A DNA stretch of 64,000 bases from JAJVID01 sp035714085 (GCA_035714085.1 DASTMP010000296.1:1-64000), one strand, 5' to 3'. Positions 34,466 through 43,706 are shown, numbered from the stretch's first letter. The notes: generated from the sequence alone by a model not told the origin. Numbers and translations are program-made.

Positions 34466-35374
34466 ATGCTAATGAATTGCGTAAAGTTTCAAGATTCACT
34501 CTCTGATTATCTCGAAGGCGCGCTCGACCCGCGCGCCCGCGCCGAATGCGCGGCTCATCGTCTGATCTGCGGCGAATGCCGCGAGCTTTACAACGACGTG
34601 CGCGGCGCGGTGCAGGCGCTCAACTCGCTCAGGCTGTGTGACGCCGAGCCCGAAGGGCTGCCGGACCGCATCATCGCCCACACGACCACCGGCGAGATGC
34701 TCAGTTGCGGCGAATTCGACAGACTGCTCGAACGCTACTTCGACGGAGTCATCCTCGCGCCCACCTTCCAGACCTTCCAGTCTCATTTTGAACACTGTCT
34801 CAAATGCCACCGGCTGCTCAATGGCATCGAAGAGGCGATCGTCATGCTTCAAGAAGCCAAAGAGGCCGAGGTCGAAGTCCCGGGCTCATTGCACGACCGG
34901 ATCGTCGCGGCCACGATTGGAAGAGCGCGTTCGAGGTGGATCGGGCGCGCGAAATCCTCCCTCGTCAATTTCACCCAGAGGTTGATGTCGCCGCAGATGG
35001 CGGTGGCGGCAATGATTATTGCGCTGATCAGCCTGATGGTCATCTCGCGCTTCGGCAGCGTAGGCAATCTGACCACAACCGCCGAACAGAAGGTCGAGAG
35101 CCTGGTCGCTCGGGGTCATCAGAAGATCAATGGAGCTGGCGCCATGGCGCGTTCGGGTTTTCAGCGAGTCTCTTACGGAGTGAACACCTTCCTGTTCAGC
35201 GGCGCTGAGACTGCCCCGACCGTCCCAACTGAGGGCCCGGCCCCGACGACGAGTCCTGAGCCGGGCCGCGCGCATCCCACCCCTCAACCGCCGCGTTCCG
35301 ACCACGCTCCCGATCCGGCTAATCCCGGGAATCGGGACGCAGGTCAGAAACGCCCGAATCGGAGCGAGAGGTGA
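34466..35374 (+). CDS. Membrane anti-sigma factor with two zf-HC2 domains
   Basis: The product has 302 residues. The first zf-HC2 is H31-x3-C35-x2-C38 (AAHRLICGEC). The second (about 80-125) has C81 and HFEHCLKCH (C111, C114). One membrane helix is at 176-196 (MAVAAMIIALISLMVISRFG). The Pro-rich C-terminal tail is extracytoplasmic. Double zf-HC2 modules are unusual; most anti-sigma factors have one. It presumably holds the ECF sigma at the membrane. It overlaps or abuts the next gene. Confidence 0.9.
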   Translation: MLMNCVKFQDSLSDYLEGALDPRARAECAAHRLICGECRELYNDVRGAVQALNSLRLCDAEPEGLPDRIIAHTTTGEMLSCGEFDRLLERYFDGVILAPTFQTFQSHFEHCLKCHRLLNGIEEAIVMLQEAKEAEVEVPGSLHDRIVAATIGRARSRWIGRAKSSLVNFTQRLMSPQMAVAAMIIALISLMVISRFGSVGNLTTTAEQKVESLVARGHQKINGAGAMARSGFQRVSYGVNTFLFSGAETAPTVPTEGPAPTTSPEPGRAHPTPQPPRSDHAPDPANPGNRDAGQKRPNRSER

Positions 35375-35382
35375 ACGCCAAG

Positions 35383-36114
35383 ATGAACTGTGTCTTTCAT
35401 TCAACCAACGCCGCTAGCGCGCGATGTAGCGCCTGCGAACGTCCTCTATGCCCCGCCTGCGACCATCGCATCAAGGGGATTCCCTGCTGCCAGGATTGCA
35501 TTGTGGCCGGGATCGAGACGTTGCGGCGTAACGCGGGCGCCGGACGCCGCATCTTTCATCAAACCGGGCGCCAGGAAGAGAAATCTCCATTGATCGCGCT
35601 GGCGCTCGGGCTCGTGCCGGGCGTGGGCGCGGCCTACAACGGCCAAAACATCAAGGCGCTGACGCACTTCCTGGCCGTCGTGGGATTGTGGGTGCTCGCG
35701 GACATTTTCGGCGCGCCGCTCGGAATAGCGTTCGGCCTCGGTGGCGCCGGTTTCTACTTCTATTCGATCTACGACGCCTTCCAATCGGCGCAGCGTTTGC
35801 GCAGAGGCGAAGACGTCCGCCTGGAAGACGAACGGTTGAAGCTCTTCCTGCAACAGCGCATGAATCTGTTCGGCGCCCTGCTGATCGGCGTCGGCGCGCT
35901 TGCGATGCTGAATTTCTGGATCCCCAATCTGCTCCATAATGTATGGCCGGTACTGCTGATCATCGCCGGCGCCTATCTGGTCTGGAGCTATTACCGCGGC
36001 GTTCGCCCGCCACAAGTAAAAGCTGTTTATGGCGCCCCGCCGCCGTCCGTAATCACGTCAAGTCTCGACCCGGGCGCGCGAGATTTGGCTAGCCCTCAGT
36101 ACCGCGAGCGGTAG
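35383..36114 (+). CDS. B-box zinc-finger membrane protein
   Basis: The product has 243 residues from ATG 35383, which has GAGGTGA 9 nt upstream (a GTG at 35371 overlaps the previous stop). The N-terminal B-box-like zinc finger reads CVFHSTNAASARCSACERPLCPACDHR...CCQDC. Four hydrophobic helices follow (about 72-90, 100-145, 165-185 and 190-215). The last residues QYRER-stop are encoded by a dispersed REP-like repeat. Likely a membrane partner in the sigma/anti-sigma operon. Function unknown. Confidence 0.82.
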   Translation: MNCVFHSTNAASARCSACERPLCPACDHRIKGIPCCQDCIVAGIETLRRNAGAGRRIFHQTGRQEEKSPLIALALGLVPGVGAAYNGQNIKALTHFLAVVGLWVLADIFGAPLGIAFGLGGAGFYFYSIYDAFQSAQRLRRGEDVRLEDERLKLFLQQRMNLFGALLIGVGALAMLNFWIPNLLHNVWPVLLIIAGAYLVWSYYRGVRPPQVKAVYGAPPPSVITSSLDPGARDLASPQYRER

Positions 36115-36121
36115 CGAGCGG
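36097..36121. repeat. REP-like repeat, copy 2, forms gene 3' end
   Basis: CAGTACCGCGAGCGGTAGCG and the following GAGCG match 486-510 closely. The repeat supplies the last four codons and the stop of the B-box protein. Confidence 0.85.
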
Positions 36122-36150
36122 CGCTGATTCTTAAATGTATAGAAACTGTT

Positions 36151-36244
36151 AGCCACAGAGGCGCGAAGACACAGAGACGTAAGGAAGGAGGGACCACAGC
36201 GAAGCTTTTTCTCTCCATCTCTGTGTCTCCGTGTCTCTGTGGCT
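36151..36244. repeat. Hairpin repeat, cacagaga family, third copy
   Basis: AGCCACAGAGGCGCGAAGAC (from 36151) and the following ACAGAGA are inverted at 36218-36244 (end GTGTCTCTGTGGCT). It ends 10 nt before the DUF4097 gene's start. Confidence 0.9.
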
Positions 36245-36254
36245 ATTCATCCAA

Positions 36255-38000
36255 ATGTCTAAACGCATCGCGACACTGCTGTTCGGAATCGGCCTGATCG
36301 TCATCGGCGCGCTGTTCTTCGTCGCGCCGGAGCAGGCTTTCGCGGTTCGATGGCTAATGCGGCTCTGGCCCGTCGCTCTGATCCTGGCCGGGCTGGTCCG
36401 GGTCGCGGGCTATTTGATCGATCGCCATCCGCGATCTCCCGCGGGCGGGCTGATGATTACGGCGATCGGAGGGATCCTGCTCTCGGCCAACCTGCTCCAC
36501 CACAATTCATTTATCCTGATTCTGGGCAAATACTGGTTCTGGATCTTACTGGCCTTTATCGCAGGGCGGTTGTTGAAGCAATACACCCACCGGTTTGAAG
36601 ACGGTCCCCGCCCCAACACATTCTCTCCGGGCGCGATCGTGGTTATGATCTTGATCGTCGGCGCCGGACTCGCTGCGAGCTTCGCCGCTAAAAACAACGG
36701 CGCCGGATTCAATCTGCGGTTAGGCGGCATGAGCGTCGGCGATTACGTCTTCGGTAATCAGATCTCCGTCGAAGACGAAATGCCCCAAAGCTTCGCGCTC
36801 GCGCCCAATTCGCGCCTTCTCATCAATAACGCGAACGGCGACGTCGAGATCAATTCGGCCCCGCAGTCGCAGGCCACCGCGAGATTGATCAGGCGCGTCC
36901 GCGCCGCCAGCGTTGAGGAGGCCCGCAAAGTCGCAAAGAACATCAGTCTGCAAATCACCCCGAATGGCGTGGGTTATCAGTTCAACATCGCCGCCACTGG
37001 AGTCCAACAGGATTTCGGCGTTTCGATCGTCGTCACGTTGCCGCAAAATCTGTCGACGGGCGTCGAAATCAACAACGCGCTCGGAGTCGTGAAGCTCACC
37101 GACTTGCAGGGCGTCCATGTCATCCGCGGTTGCGAACGCGCCGAAATCGCCCGCAACACAGGCGGCGTGACGATCGAAAACCCGCGGGGCGCAGTCGAAC
37201 TCAGCCAGATTCAGGGGCCGGTCTCCTTGACCAACACGCATCAGTCGGTCAACCTCAGAGCGATCAACGGCCCCGTCACGCTCGAGGTCAAAGGCGGCAA
37301 TGTCAGGCTGGATAATTCTTCCGGCCCGCTCCAATTACGGACTACGGACGCGCAAATCGATATCACCGAGGTCGGCAATGACGCCTCGGCGGCGGCGCGC
37401 GTCGTCACCATCGAACAGGCCCGCAACAGCCGCATCAAGCTGCAAGAGATCAAAGGAGCCGTTGCGATCAAAGCGGAACGCTCGCGCGTCGAGGCCGAGG
37501 AGATCGCCGGAGATTTCAAGGTCGATTCTTCATCAGATCGCGTCAGAGTAAATCGAATCAACGGCGTCTTGTGGATCAAATCGGAGAACGGCGTGGTCGA
37601 GGTCGAAAAGGTCAGAGGGCAGGCTACGATTGAAGCCACACGCGACGTGACGATCCGTGACTTCCAAGGCCCGCTCAAAGTCAGCTCGCGGGAGGGCGCG
37701 ATTGACCTCGAAACACCTGAAAAACTCAACGGCGATATCAGCGTCGTCAGCGAGCGCGGCAGGATTCGAGTCTCGATCCCAAAAGACAGCGGCTTCCGAC
37801 TTGACGCGAACGCCGGCGCAGGCCGCGTGAAGGGTCAGGAAGGCTTTGATGACGCTGAATGGACGCGCGTGGAAAGGTCATACGTCAGCGGTTATAATAT
37901 TAGTTCATCCTCGCCTCTGGTCTCTTTGCGTTCGAACCACGGCGAGATTCAAGTGCGATCCTCAGGGCTGGCAATGGCCAGCCACGATAAAGACGATTGA
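36255..38000 (+). CDS. Membrane protein with DUF4097-type beta-helix
   Basis: The product has 581 residues from MSKRIATLLF at 36255; an upstream in-frame GTG lies in a hairpin repeat. Four membrane helices at residues 5-145 resemble the LiaI/LiaF or PspC-like phage-shock membrane module (LLFGIGLIVIGALFF, LIDRHPRSPAGGLMITAIGGILL). Residues 190-575 form a right-handed beta-helix of DUF4097 type, with repeats such as LINNANGDVEIN, VTIENPRGAVELSQIQGPV, LWIKSENGVVEVEKVRGQ, VSSREGAIDLETP and IRVSIPKDSGFRLDANAGAG. Such proteins sense or respond to envelope stress. It is consistent with control by the upstream ECF sigma. Confidence 0.85.
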   Translation: MSKRIATLLFGIGLIVIGALFFVAPEQAFAVRWLMRLWPVALILAGLVRVAGYLIDRHPRSPAGGLMITAIGGILLSANLLHHNSFILILGKYWFWILLAFIAGRLLKQYTHRFEDGPRPNTFSPGAIVVMILIVGAGLAASFAAKNNGAGFNLRLGGMSVGDYVFGNQISVEDEMPQSFALAPNSRLLINNANGDVEINSAPQSQATARLIRRVRAASVEEARKVAKNISLQITPNGVGYQFNIAATGVQQDFGVSIVVTLPQNLSTGVEINNALGVVKLTDLQGVHVIRGCERAEIARNTGGVTIENPRGAVELSQIQGPVSLTNTHQSVNLRAINGPVTLEVKGGNVRLDNSSGPLQLRTTDAQIDITEVGNDASAAARVVTIEQARNSRIKLQEIKGAVAIKAERSRVEAEEIAGDFKVDSSSDRVRVNRINGVLWIKSENGVVEVEKVRGQATIEATRDVTIRDFQGPLKVSSREGAIDLETPEKLNGDISVVSERGRIRVSIPKDSGFRLDANAGAGRVKGQEGFDDAEWTRVERSYVSGYNISSSSPLVSLRSNHGEIQVRSSGLAMASHDKDD

Positions 38001-38027
38001 CGAATCCGGTCCCTTTTGGATAAAACG

Positions 38028-38237
38028 ATGACCGCAATCCTTAAAGTATTGACTCTATTGACTTCTCTGGCCACGACCATCGTGGTCATCGTCGCCAGCG
38101 TGCGGCAAGGATTAATTATTGCCTGGGCGATTTTCAGTGTTGCAAAAATCGTCGTTGTAGTAATATTTGTCGCGTTGCTCCTACTGATTCTTTACCTCCT
38201 CCTCACTCAAAAAAAGTTTCCCCCGGACCATAGCTAA
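38028..38237 (+). CDS. Small two-helix membrane protein
   Basis: The product has 69 residues, 27 nt after the DUF4097 gene. Two hydrophobic helices (LKVLTLLTSLATTIVVIVAS and AKIVVVVIFVALLLLILYLL) are followed by a short charged tail. The ribosome binding site is poor; a TTG at 38016 is an alternative start. Likely the last gene of the envelope operon. No function is recognised. Confidence 0.65.
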   Translation: MTAILKVLTLLTSLATTIVVIVASVRQGLIIAWAIFSVAKIVVVVIFVALLLLILYLLLTQKKFPPDHS

Positions 38238-38338
38238 CGCCACTTGATAAGTCTCAATTCCTGACCAAATGGCAGGTTGATGCCCCGCAAGAATTGATCC
38301 GCGAAATCCTGCAAGGTAGGCAAAGACAACCCCTGTCG

Positions 38339-38444
38339 GTTCAACGCCCCGAGCGGTAGAGTGCGCGTCTCCGTAACCTGTGGAGACCTATGGGAACCTA
38401 TGGGCGAAAGACGTATGGGCGCGCTACCACTGGCGGCGCTGAAC
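38339..38444. repeat. Degenerate inverted pair of REP-like repeat
   Basis: TTCAACGCCCCGAGCGGTAG (38339 on) is answered by inverted CTACCACTGGCGGCGCTGAA (to 38443). The loop contains GAGACCTATGGGAACCTATG words. The rest of the 38238-38606 spacer has no visible gene. Confidence 0.6.
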
Positions 38445-38606
38445 TGAAATCTGACAGCAAGATGCCTGCCGTAAACAGGGATGTAGCGATAAAACTCAAT
38501 TCACATGCAAAATGTAACCACTTGCTCCGAACTTTCATCGGATAACCGTTTTCACAGCTCCGGGCAATCGTCGCCCGGCGGCATCCATTATTGGAGGACA
38601 AATAAC

Positions 38607-40055
38607 GTGAAGAATAAAAGCACCTTAGTCCTGGGCCTATGCTTGTTGACCGCTTTTTCTGTCTCGGCCTTCGCCCAGCAAAAATCACTCTACGAGCGCC
38701 TCGGCGGCAAGGATGCGATCTCGGCCGTGGTTGACGACTTCGCCGGGAACGTGCTCGGCGACACGCGCATCAATAAGAAATTCGCCAAGACCGATCCTGC
38801 GCGCCTGCTCGCCAATCTCAAAGACTTCGTCTGCTTCGCCACTAACGGCCCGTGTCGGTATACCGGCCTTAGTATGAAGGAATCTCATAAGAATATGGGC
38901 ACCACGGCGGGCGAGTTCAACGCGCTGGTCGAAGACCTGGTCAAATCTCTGAACAAATTCAATGTCGCGGCCGCAGATCAGAAAGAGCTGCTCACCGCGC
39001 TGGCCGGATTGAGGCCTGACATCGTCGAAAGCGAATCAACCGCCACCGGCACGGATCTGCCCGCAAACTTCAAGCCCGCCCCGCCCCTGGCGGAAAGAGG
39101 CGCGCCAGTCGCTTCAGCGCCCGCCCCGGTAAAATCGCTATTCGACCGACTCGGCGGCAAGGATGCAATCTCGGCCGTGGTTGACGACTTCGCCGGGAAT
39201 GTGCTCGCCGACACGCGCATCAACAAGAAGTTCGCCAAGACCAACCCGCCACGCCTGCTCGCCAACCTCAAAGACTTCGTCTGCTACGCCACGGGCGGCC
39301 CCTGCGTGTACAAAGGGCTAAACATGAAGGATTCCCATAAGAATATGGGGACTACGGCGGGCGAGTTCAACGCGCTGGTCGAAGACCTGGTCAAGACTCT
39401 GAACAAATTCAATGTCGCGCCTGCGGATCAGAAAGATCTGCTCACCGCGCTGGCCGGATTGAGGGGCGACATTGTGGAAAGCGAATCGGCCGCCACCGGC
39501 ACGCCGCTGCCCGCGAGCTTCAAACCCGCGCCGCCGCTGGGTGGAGCTCCAGCAGCAGCCGCCGCCGCGCCTGCTCCCAGCAAACCGAAATCCGGCTCGC
39601 TCTTCGACCGTCTTGGAGGCATGTCGGCGATCTCGGCAGTGGTTGACGATTTCGCCGGGAATGTGCTCGCCGACACGCGCATCAACCAGAAGTTCGCCAA
39701 GACCGACGCCCCGCGCCTGCTCGCTAACCTCAAAGACTTTGTCTGCAACGCTACGGGCGGCCCCTGCAAGTACAACGGGCTAAGCATGAAAAAAGCGCAT
39801 GAGCACATGCGTACGACGGGTGGCGAGTTCACCGCGCTGGTCGAGGACCTGGTCAAAACCCTCGATAAATTTAATGTCGTGGATCCGGAGAGGAAAGAAT
39901 TGCTCAGCGCGCTGGCTGGATTGAGGGGCGACATTGTCAAATCCAAATACGATACTTCCGCCACTGGCACGCCGCTTGGACCATCGTTCAAACCGGCTCC
40001 GCCACTGGGCTCCACAAAAGGCAGTAAGGCGATGAAGAACGCCAAGGATGATTAA
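38607..40055 (+). CDS. Secreted triple-domain truncated hemoglobin (group 1)
   Basis: The product has 482 residues from GTG 38607, with GGAGG about 10 nt upstream. Signal peptide ends SAFAQQ. Three tandem group-1 truncated globin domains (about 27-145, 177-295 and 331-445) each begin SLxxRLGG and carry the proximal heme His: H94, H244 and H398. Domains 1 and 2 are exactly 150 residues apart and nearly identical at the DNA level. Each has a Cys pair (C76/C83 pattern VC-x6-C). In the B-helix, DDFAGNVL has Ala where most family members have the distal Tyr B10. Linkers are Pro/Ala-rich. It is presumably a periplasmic or surface heme protein for O2/NO chemistry, or for heme storage. Confidence 0.88.
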   Translation: MKNKSTLVLGLCLLTAFSVSAFAQQKSLYERLGGKDAISAVVDDFAGNVLGDTRINKKFAKTDPARLLANLKDFVCFATNGPCRYTGLSMKESHKNMGTTAGEFNALVEDLVKSLNKFNVAAADQKELLTALAGLRPDIVESESTATGTDLPANFKPAPPLAERGAPVASAPAPVKSLFDRLGGKDAISAVVDDFAGNVLADTRINKKFAKTNPPRLLANLKDFVCYATGGPCVYKGLNMKDSHKNMGTTAGEFNALVEDLVKTLNKFNVAPADQKDLLTALAGLRGDIVESESAATGTPLPASFKPAPPLGGAPAAAAAAPAPSKPKSGSLFDRLGGMSAISAVVDDFAGNVLADTRINQKFAKTDAPRLLANLKDFVCNATGGPCKYNGLSMKKAHEHMRTTGGEFTALVEDLVKTLDKFNVVDPERKELLSALAGLRGDIVKSKYDTSATGTPLGPSFKPAPPLGSTKGSKAMKNAKDD

Positions 40056-40191
40056 GGAGTAGATTCCGCAAATCTCCATTCTCATCAGACAGCCACACCG
40101 ATTGCCATTCGGCCGGTGTGGCTGTAATTTTATCCGACGCCATATTTCATATGAAAAATGGCCTTGCAACGTCATGAAACATTGAAAACCA

Positions 40192-40259
40192 ACCATGAAG
40201 AAACGAAGAGCACGAAGAAAAATCATAAAAACCTTTGCGCTCTTCGTTTCTTCGTGGGT
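40192..40259. repeat. Hairpin repeat, cgaagaaa family, second copy
   Basis: ACCATGAAGAAACGAAGAGC (40192-40211) is inverted at 40239-40259. It matches the family at 1773-1843. It lies just upstream of the PhyH gene; its right end is 8 nt before the GAGGAG ribosome binding site. Confidence 0.9.
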
Positions 40260-40278
40260 GACTTTTTGAGGAGTTTTT

Positions 40279-41163
40279 TTGCAGCTTGATCTATCCGCGC
40301 ATCACGAGCCGATCAGCGATCTGTTTCTTCCGCCTGTCGACAGTCAAGGCTGGGACAGCTACAGGTTGAGCGACGAGCAGGTTCGGTTTTTCAACGAGAA
40401 TGGCTACCTGGCGGGCGTCCGGATTCTGGACGACAGACAGGTCGAGAGGCTGCGCGAAGAACTGATCGACCTGACGAATCCCGATCAACCCGGGCGTCAG
40501 CTTTATTACGAATTCCACTCGAACGAATCGAAGGACCGGACGAAGATTCTCTTTCACGCGTTGGGCGCCTGGCGCATCAAGCCCGGCTTTCACGACATTC
40601 TATGGCACCCGGCCTTTACAGTTCCTGCTTCGCAGATCCTCGGCGGCGCGGTGCGGTTCTGGCACGACCAGTTGTTCTGCAAGCCGGCGCGTCACGGCGG
40701 AGTGGTCGCGTGGCATCAGGACTATTCTTACTGGACGCGCACGACGCCGCTGGCGCACTTGACGTGCTGGATAGGGCTTGACGATTCGACGCGCGAGAAC
40801 GGCTGCGTGCATTACGTCCCGGGCAGCCATCTCTGGCCGGACCTGCCGATTACCGGGCTGACCGGCGACATGGAGGCCGTGCTGCGGATATTGACCGCCG
40901 AATTGAAAGAGAAATTCAGACCGGTCGCTGTCGAATTGAAGAAAGGAGAATGCTCGTTCCACCACGCGCGGATGATGCATGGCTCTTACGCGAACACAAC
41001 CGATCGCCCGCGCCGGGCGACGGTCATCAACGTTTTCCGCGACGGGGTGACATCGAATTCGGATGAACCGTTGTTGGAGGGGACGCAGGTGATTCCGAAA
41101 GGAGAAAAGATGGGAGGGCGATTCTTCCCACTGCTCTTCGATCCGTCTCGAATCGCCCTGTGA
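40279..41163 (+). CDS. Phytanoyl-CoA dioxygenase (PhyH)-family protein
   Basis: The product has 294 residues from TTG 40279 with GAGGAG 5 nt upstream. It is an Fe(II)/2-oxoglutarate-dependent oxygenase fold. The facial triad is H146-x-D148 in AWHQDYSYW and distal H234 in MMHGSYANTTDRPRRA, where the Arg that binds 2-oxoglutarate also lies. It also has CWIGLDDSTRENGCVHYVPGSH. The substrate cannot be deduced. It is convergent with the helicase gene. Confidence 0.92.
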   Translation: MQLDLSAHHEPISDLFLPPVDSQGWDSYRLSDEQVRFFNENGYLAGVRILDDRQVERLREELIDLTNPDQPGRQLYYEFHSNESKDRTKILFHALGAWRIKPGFHDILWHPAFTVPASQILGGAVRFWHDQLFCKPARHGGVVAWHQDYSYWTRTTPLAHLTCWIGLDDSTRENGCVHYVPGSHLWPDLPITGLTGDMEAVLRILTAELKEKFRPVAVELKKGECSFHHARMMHGSYANTTDRPRRATVINVFRDGVTSNSDEPLLEGTQVIPKGEKMGGRFFPLLFDPSRIAL

Positions 41164-41175
41164 TTTTCCGCTTCC

Positions 41176-42369
41176 CTACCTGCCAAAGCGTCGCGATCTG
41201 AAGCCGCCTCTGCGAATCAGCGAACGCGGCGGTTTGGCTGATAGAGTTATGCCGCCAAAGCCTGGTAAGACGACTCGCTCCACTTTTTGTCCGGTCAGCT
41301 TTTCTATCTCCAGCATTGACAGCTCATCAACCGGCGTCAGCAGAGTTATCGCTTGGCCGGCGTTTCCGGCGCGTCCGGTTCTGCCGATGCGGTGGACGTA
41401 ATCTTCCGCCGTGGCCGGGACGTCGAAGTTGATGACGTGAGTAACCAGATCGACATCGATCCCCCGCGCGGCGATGTCAGTCGCCACCAGCACGTGGCAG
41501 CGCCCGTCTTTGAAACCACGCAAGGCGGCTTCGCGTTGCGATTGCGAGCGATCCGCATGAATGCGGTCCACCCGGCTCCCGCTCGCGGCTAGCGCAAGAG
41601 AGAGGCGCTCGGCGCCTCGCCTGGTGCGAGTGAAGATCAGGGCGCGCAGGCACTGCTCGCGTTCAAGGAGGTGGAGCAACAACGTCGTCTTAGATTCCGT
41701 CGCGACCGGATATGCCGTCTGCTTAACGGTTACCGCAGCCTTGTTACGAGGATTGACCTCGACGACCTTGGGCCGGCGCATATATTCGCGCGCGATCTGT
41801 TCGATCGGCGGCGGCATCGTCGCGGAAAAGAGCAGCGTCTGCCGCTCTGACGGAAGCCATTTGATAATGCTGCGAATCGCAGGCAAGAAGCCCATGTCGA
41901 GCATACGGTCGGCTTCGTCCAATACCAGCGTCTCCACGCGTGAAAGGTCAATGGTTCCGCTTTCCAGGTGATCGAGCAGCCGTCCCGGCGTCGCGACGAC
42001 TATCGTCACACCACGCCGTAACGCCGCTCGCTGTTTGTTCATACTAGCGCCCCCGACGATGATAACTGAAGTGGCTTTCTTCTTCGCGTCGAGCGTCCGT
42101 AAGTTCTCGGCGATTTGTGATGCAAGCTCGCGCGTAGGGGCCAAAATCAAAGCGCGCACACCGTCAGACGGTTTGACGGAAAGCCTTTGCAACATCGGCA
42201 ACAGGAACGCCGCCGTCTTGCCTGTGCCGGTGGCGGCGCAGCCAATCAAATCAGAGCCGCTCAAAATGACGGGAATCGCCTGTCGTTGAATTGGAGTCGG
42301 CTCGATAAACTCTAGTGATGCGCACCTGCTTGCGAACGCAGTGTGCAATCCCAGCTCTGCAAATGTCAT
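41176..42369 (-). CDS. rhlE: DEAD-box RNA helicase, RhlE type
   Basis: The product has 397 residues from ATG 42369 (AAGGA upstream). Motifs in order are Q-motif FIEPTPIQRQAIP, I AATGTGKT (K51), Ia PTRELASQI, Ib ATPGRLLDHL, II DEADRMLDMGF, III SAT, IV LIFTRTR, V ATDIAARGID and VI HRIGRTGRAG. It remodels RNA duplexes in mRNA decay or ribosome assembly. The Gly/Arg-rich tail found in many RhlE proteins is reduced to RRGGFRSRRFGR. The RRM protein gene lies upstream on the same strand, a common cold-response pairing. Confidence 0.93.
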   Translation of the reverse strand: MTFAELGLHTAFASRCASLEFIEPTPIQRQAIPVILSGSDLIGCAATGTGKTAAFLLPMLQRLSVKPSDGVRALILAPTRELASQIAENLRTLDAKKKATSVIIVGGASMNKQRAALRRGVTIVVATPGRLLDHLESGTIDLSRVETLVLDEADRMLDMGFLPAIRSIIKWLPSERQTLLFSATMPPPIEQIAREYMRRPKVVEVNPRNKAAVTVKQTAYPVATESKTTLLLHLLEREQCLRALIFTRTRRGAERLSLALAASGSRVDRIHADRSQSQREAALRGFKDGRCHVLVATDIAARGIDVDLVTHVINFDVPATAEDYVHRIGRTGRAGNAGQAITLLTPVDELSMLEIEKLTGQKVERVVLPGFGGITLSAKPPRSLIRRGGFRSRRFGR

Positions 42370-42427
42370 TATTTTCCTTCCAGCCACGCCGCAGATCGTG
42401 AACGCGGCGCGCCTGATGTTCTTTAAG

Positions 42428-42469
42428 CAAAGCGCCTCCGGCGTACATCGTACTCCCGGAGGCGCTTTG
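42428..42469 (-). terminator. Hairpin between RRM and helicase genes
   Basis: The 14-bp perfect stem CAAAGCGCCTCCGG/CCGGAGGCGCTTTG has a 14-nt loop. There is no long T-tract on the minus strand, so attenuation or RNA stabilisation is as likely as termination. Confidence 0.6.
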
Positions 42470-42502
42470 TGTTATGGAATTCCGGTTATCGAAAATGGCG
42501 CC

Positions 42503-42853
42503 TTAGTAGCGCCCGCCGCGCCCGCCGCCAAATCCACCACCACCGCGTCCGCCGCGCCCGCCGCCACGTCCGCCGCCTCCTCCAAATCCACCTCCACCGC
42601 GATTTTCACGCGGTCTGGCTTCGTTCACGGTCAGACTGCGACCATTGATTTCGACGCCGTTAAGCTGCGTGATTGCGGCTTCGCCTTCGGCTTTCGATGC
42701 CATCTCGACGAAACCGAAGCCCCGCGAGCGCCCCGTGTCGCGATCCATCACGACCTGGGCCGATTCGACGGCGCCGGCTTGTGAAAAGAGTTCAAGCAAA
42801 TCCTCGTCGGTCGTCTGGAACGCGAGATTGCCAACATAGAGTTTCATGGACAT
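42503..42853 (-). CDS. RRM RNA-binding protein with Gly-rich tail
   Basis: The product has 116 residues. The single RRM (residues 3-80) has RNP2 LYVGNLAF and RNP1 RGFGFVEM. The C-terminal 35 residues are nearly all Gly, Arg and Phe. It resembles cyanobacterial Rbp cold-shock RNA chaperones. It lies upstream of the DEAD-box helicase gene, suggesting a joint role in RNA remodelling at low temperature (inference). Confidence 0.95.
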   Translation of the reverse strand: MSMKLYVGNLAFQTTDEDLLELFSQAGAVESAQVVMDRDTGRSRGFGFVEMASKAEGEAAITQLNGVEINGRSLTVNEARPRENRGGGGFGGGGGRGGGRGGRGGGGFGGGRGGRY

Positions 42854-43032
42854 GAAATGTACCTTTTTTTTCCCAGATGGGATGTTAAGAGAAGCTATGG
42901 ATCAGATGGGCTTCGGTGTAACGGCGCCAGCGAAAGCTCTTGATCGGACGTTCTGACGAACGGCTTCTGAAAATTTAAACTAGCCTGCTCTCGAACTATC
43001 CATAACGCCGCCGCTATATTTTAGTGGCTGAT

Positions 43033-43063
<31 letters not shown>

Positions 43064-43216
43064 GTAACCACAAACATGGTGCATCATCGGGGGCGGGTTT
43101 GCAAGCTCATAGATAAAGGCGGCGCGCGCCTCACTCTCGGCTGTCGCGGCGACAAGCGGCGGAATCGCTGAATCCGATTCCGGCCTTCATATCGCTAAGG
43201 GTATGGCTAAGACGCT

Positions 43217-43266
43217 GCGCGCGTAAGCAATCTTCGCCTTGCGCGCAACCGATTGCTTACGCGCGC
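43217..43266. repeat. Inverted repeat with 15-bp perfect arms
   Basis: GCGCGCGTAAGCAAT (43217-43231) and ATTGCTTACGCGCGC (43252-43266) flank a 20-nt loop holding another partial word (TTGCGCGCAACCG). Confidence 0.9.
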
Positions 43267-43706
43267 GGTACTCTGGCCTATGCCTCACGGTTGCGCGATT
43301 CTATTTAACTTAGCCTTCACACTTCACTGACTCCAACTAAAAGTTTTGCGTTAATTCTAGGTCTTAATATTTGGCCAAACAAACAAATCGACCGAGGCCG
43401 GCTTGTGATTTTTGTTTGGAGTTTGCTCGATTGTTACCGCCAGACAAAGTTTCCTAAAACGCGCAGGCCAGGGCGGATTGCAAATACAGGTACGGTGCGT
43501 GGCGATTTGTTTAATCGCCATGTTTGCGGCTTTGTGGAATCGGGAGTCCAATCAGGAACCAGCGCGAGTAGAGAGGCAAAATCTTGCGTCTTTACTCGCG
43601 CTATAATCCGGTACTCGCGTTACATATTGATCTAAAGTCTGTCCCGCTCCGAGCTGCTTCGATTCAGCGTAAAAGCGACAATTCAGAGCGTTGAAGACTT
43701 CACTGT

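Noticed and set aside
36097..36121. Intrinsic terminator at the end of the B-box gene
   Set aside because: There is no T-tract, and the same sequence recurs elsewhere as a dispersed repeat, including inside a coding end.
43357..43635. Small genes in the 42.9-43.7 kb gap
   Set aside because: Overlapping frames on opposite strands without ribosome binding sites and with no family resemblance.
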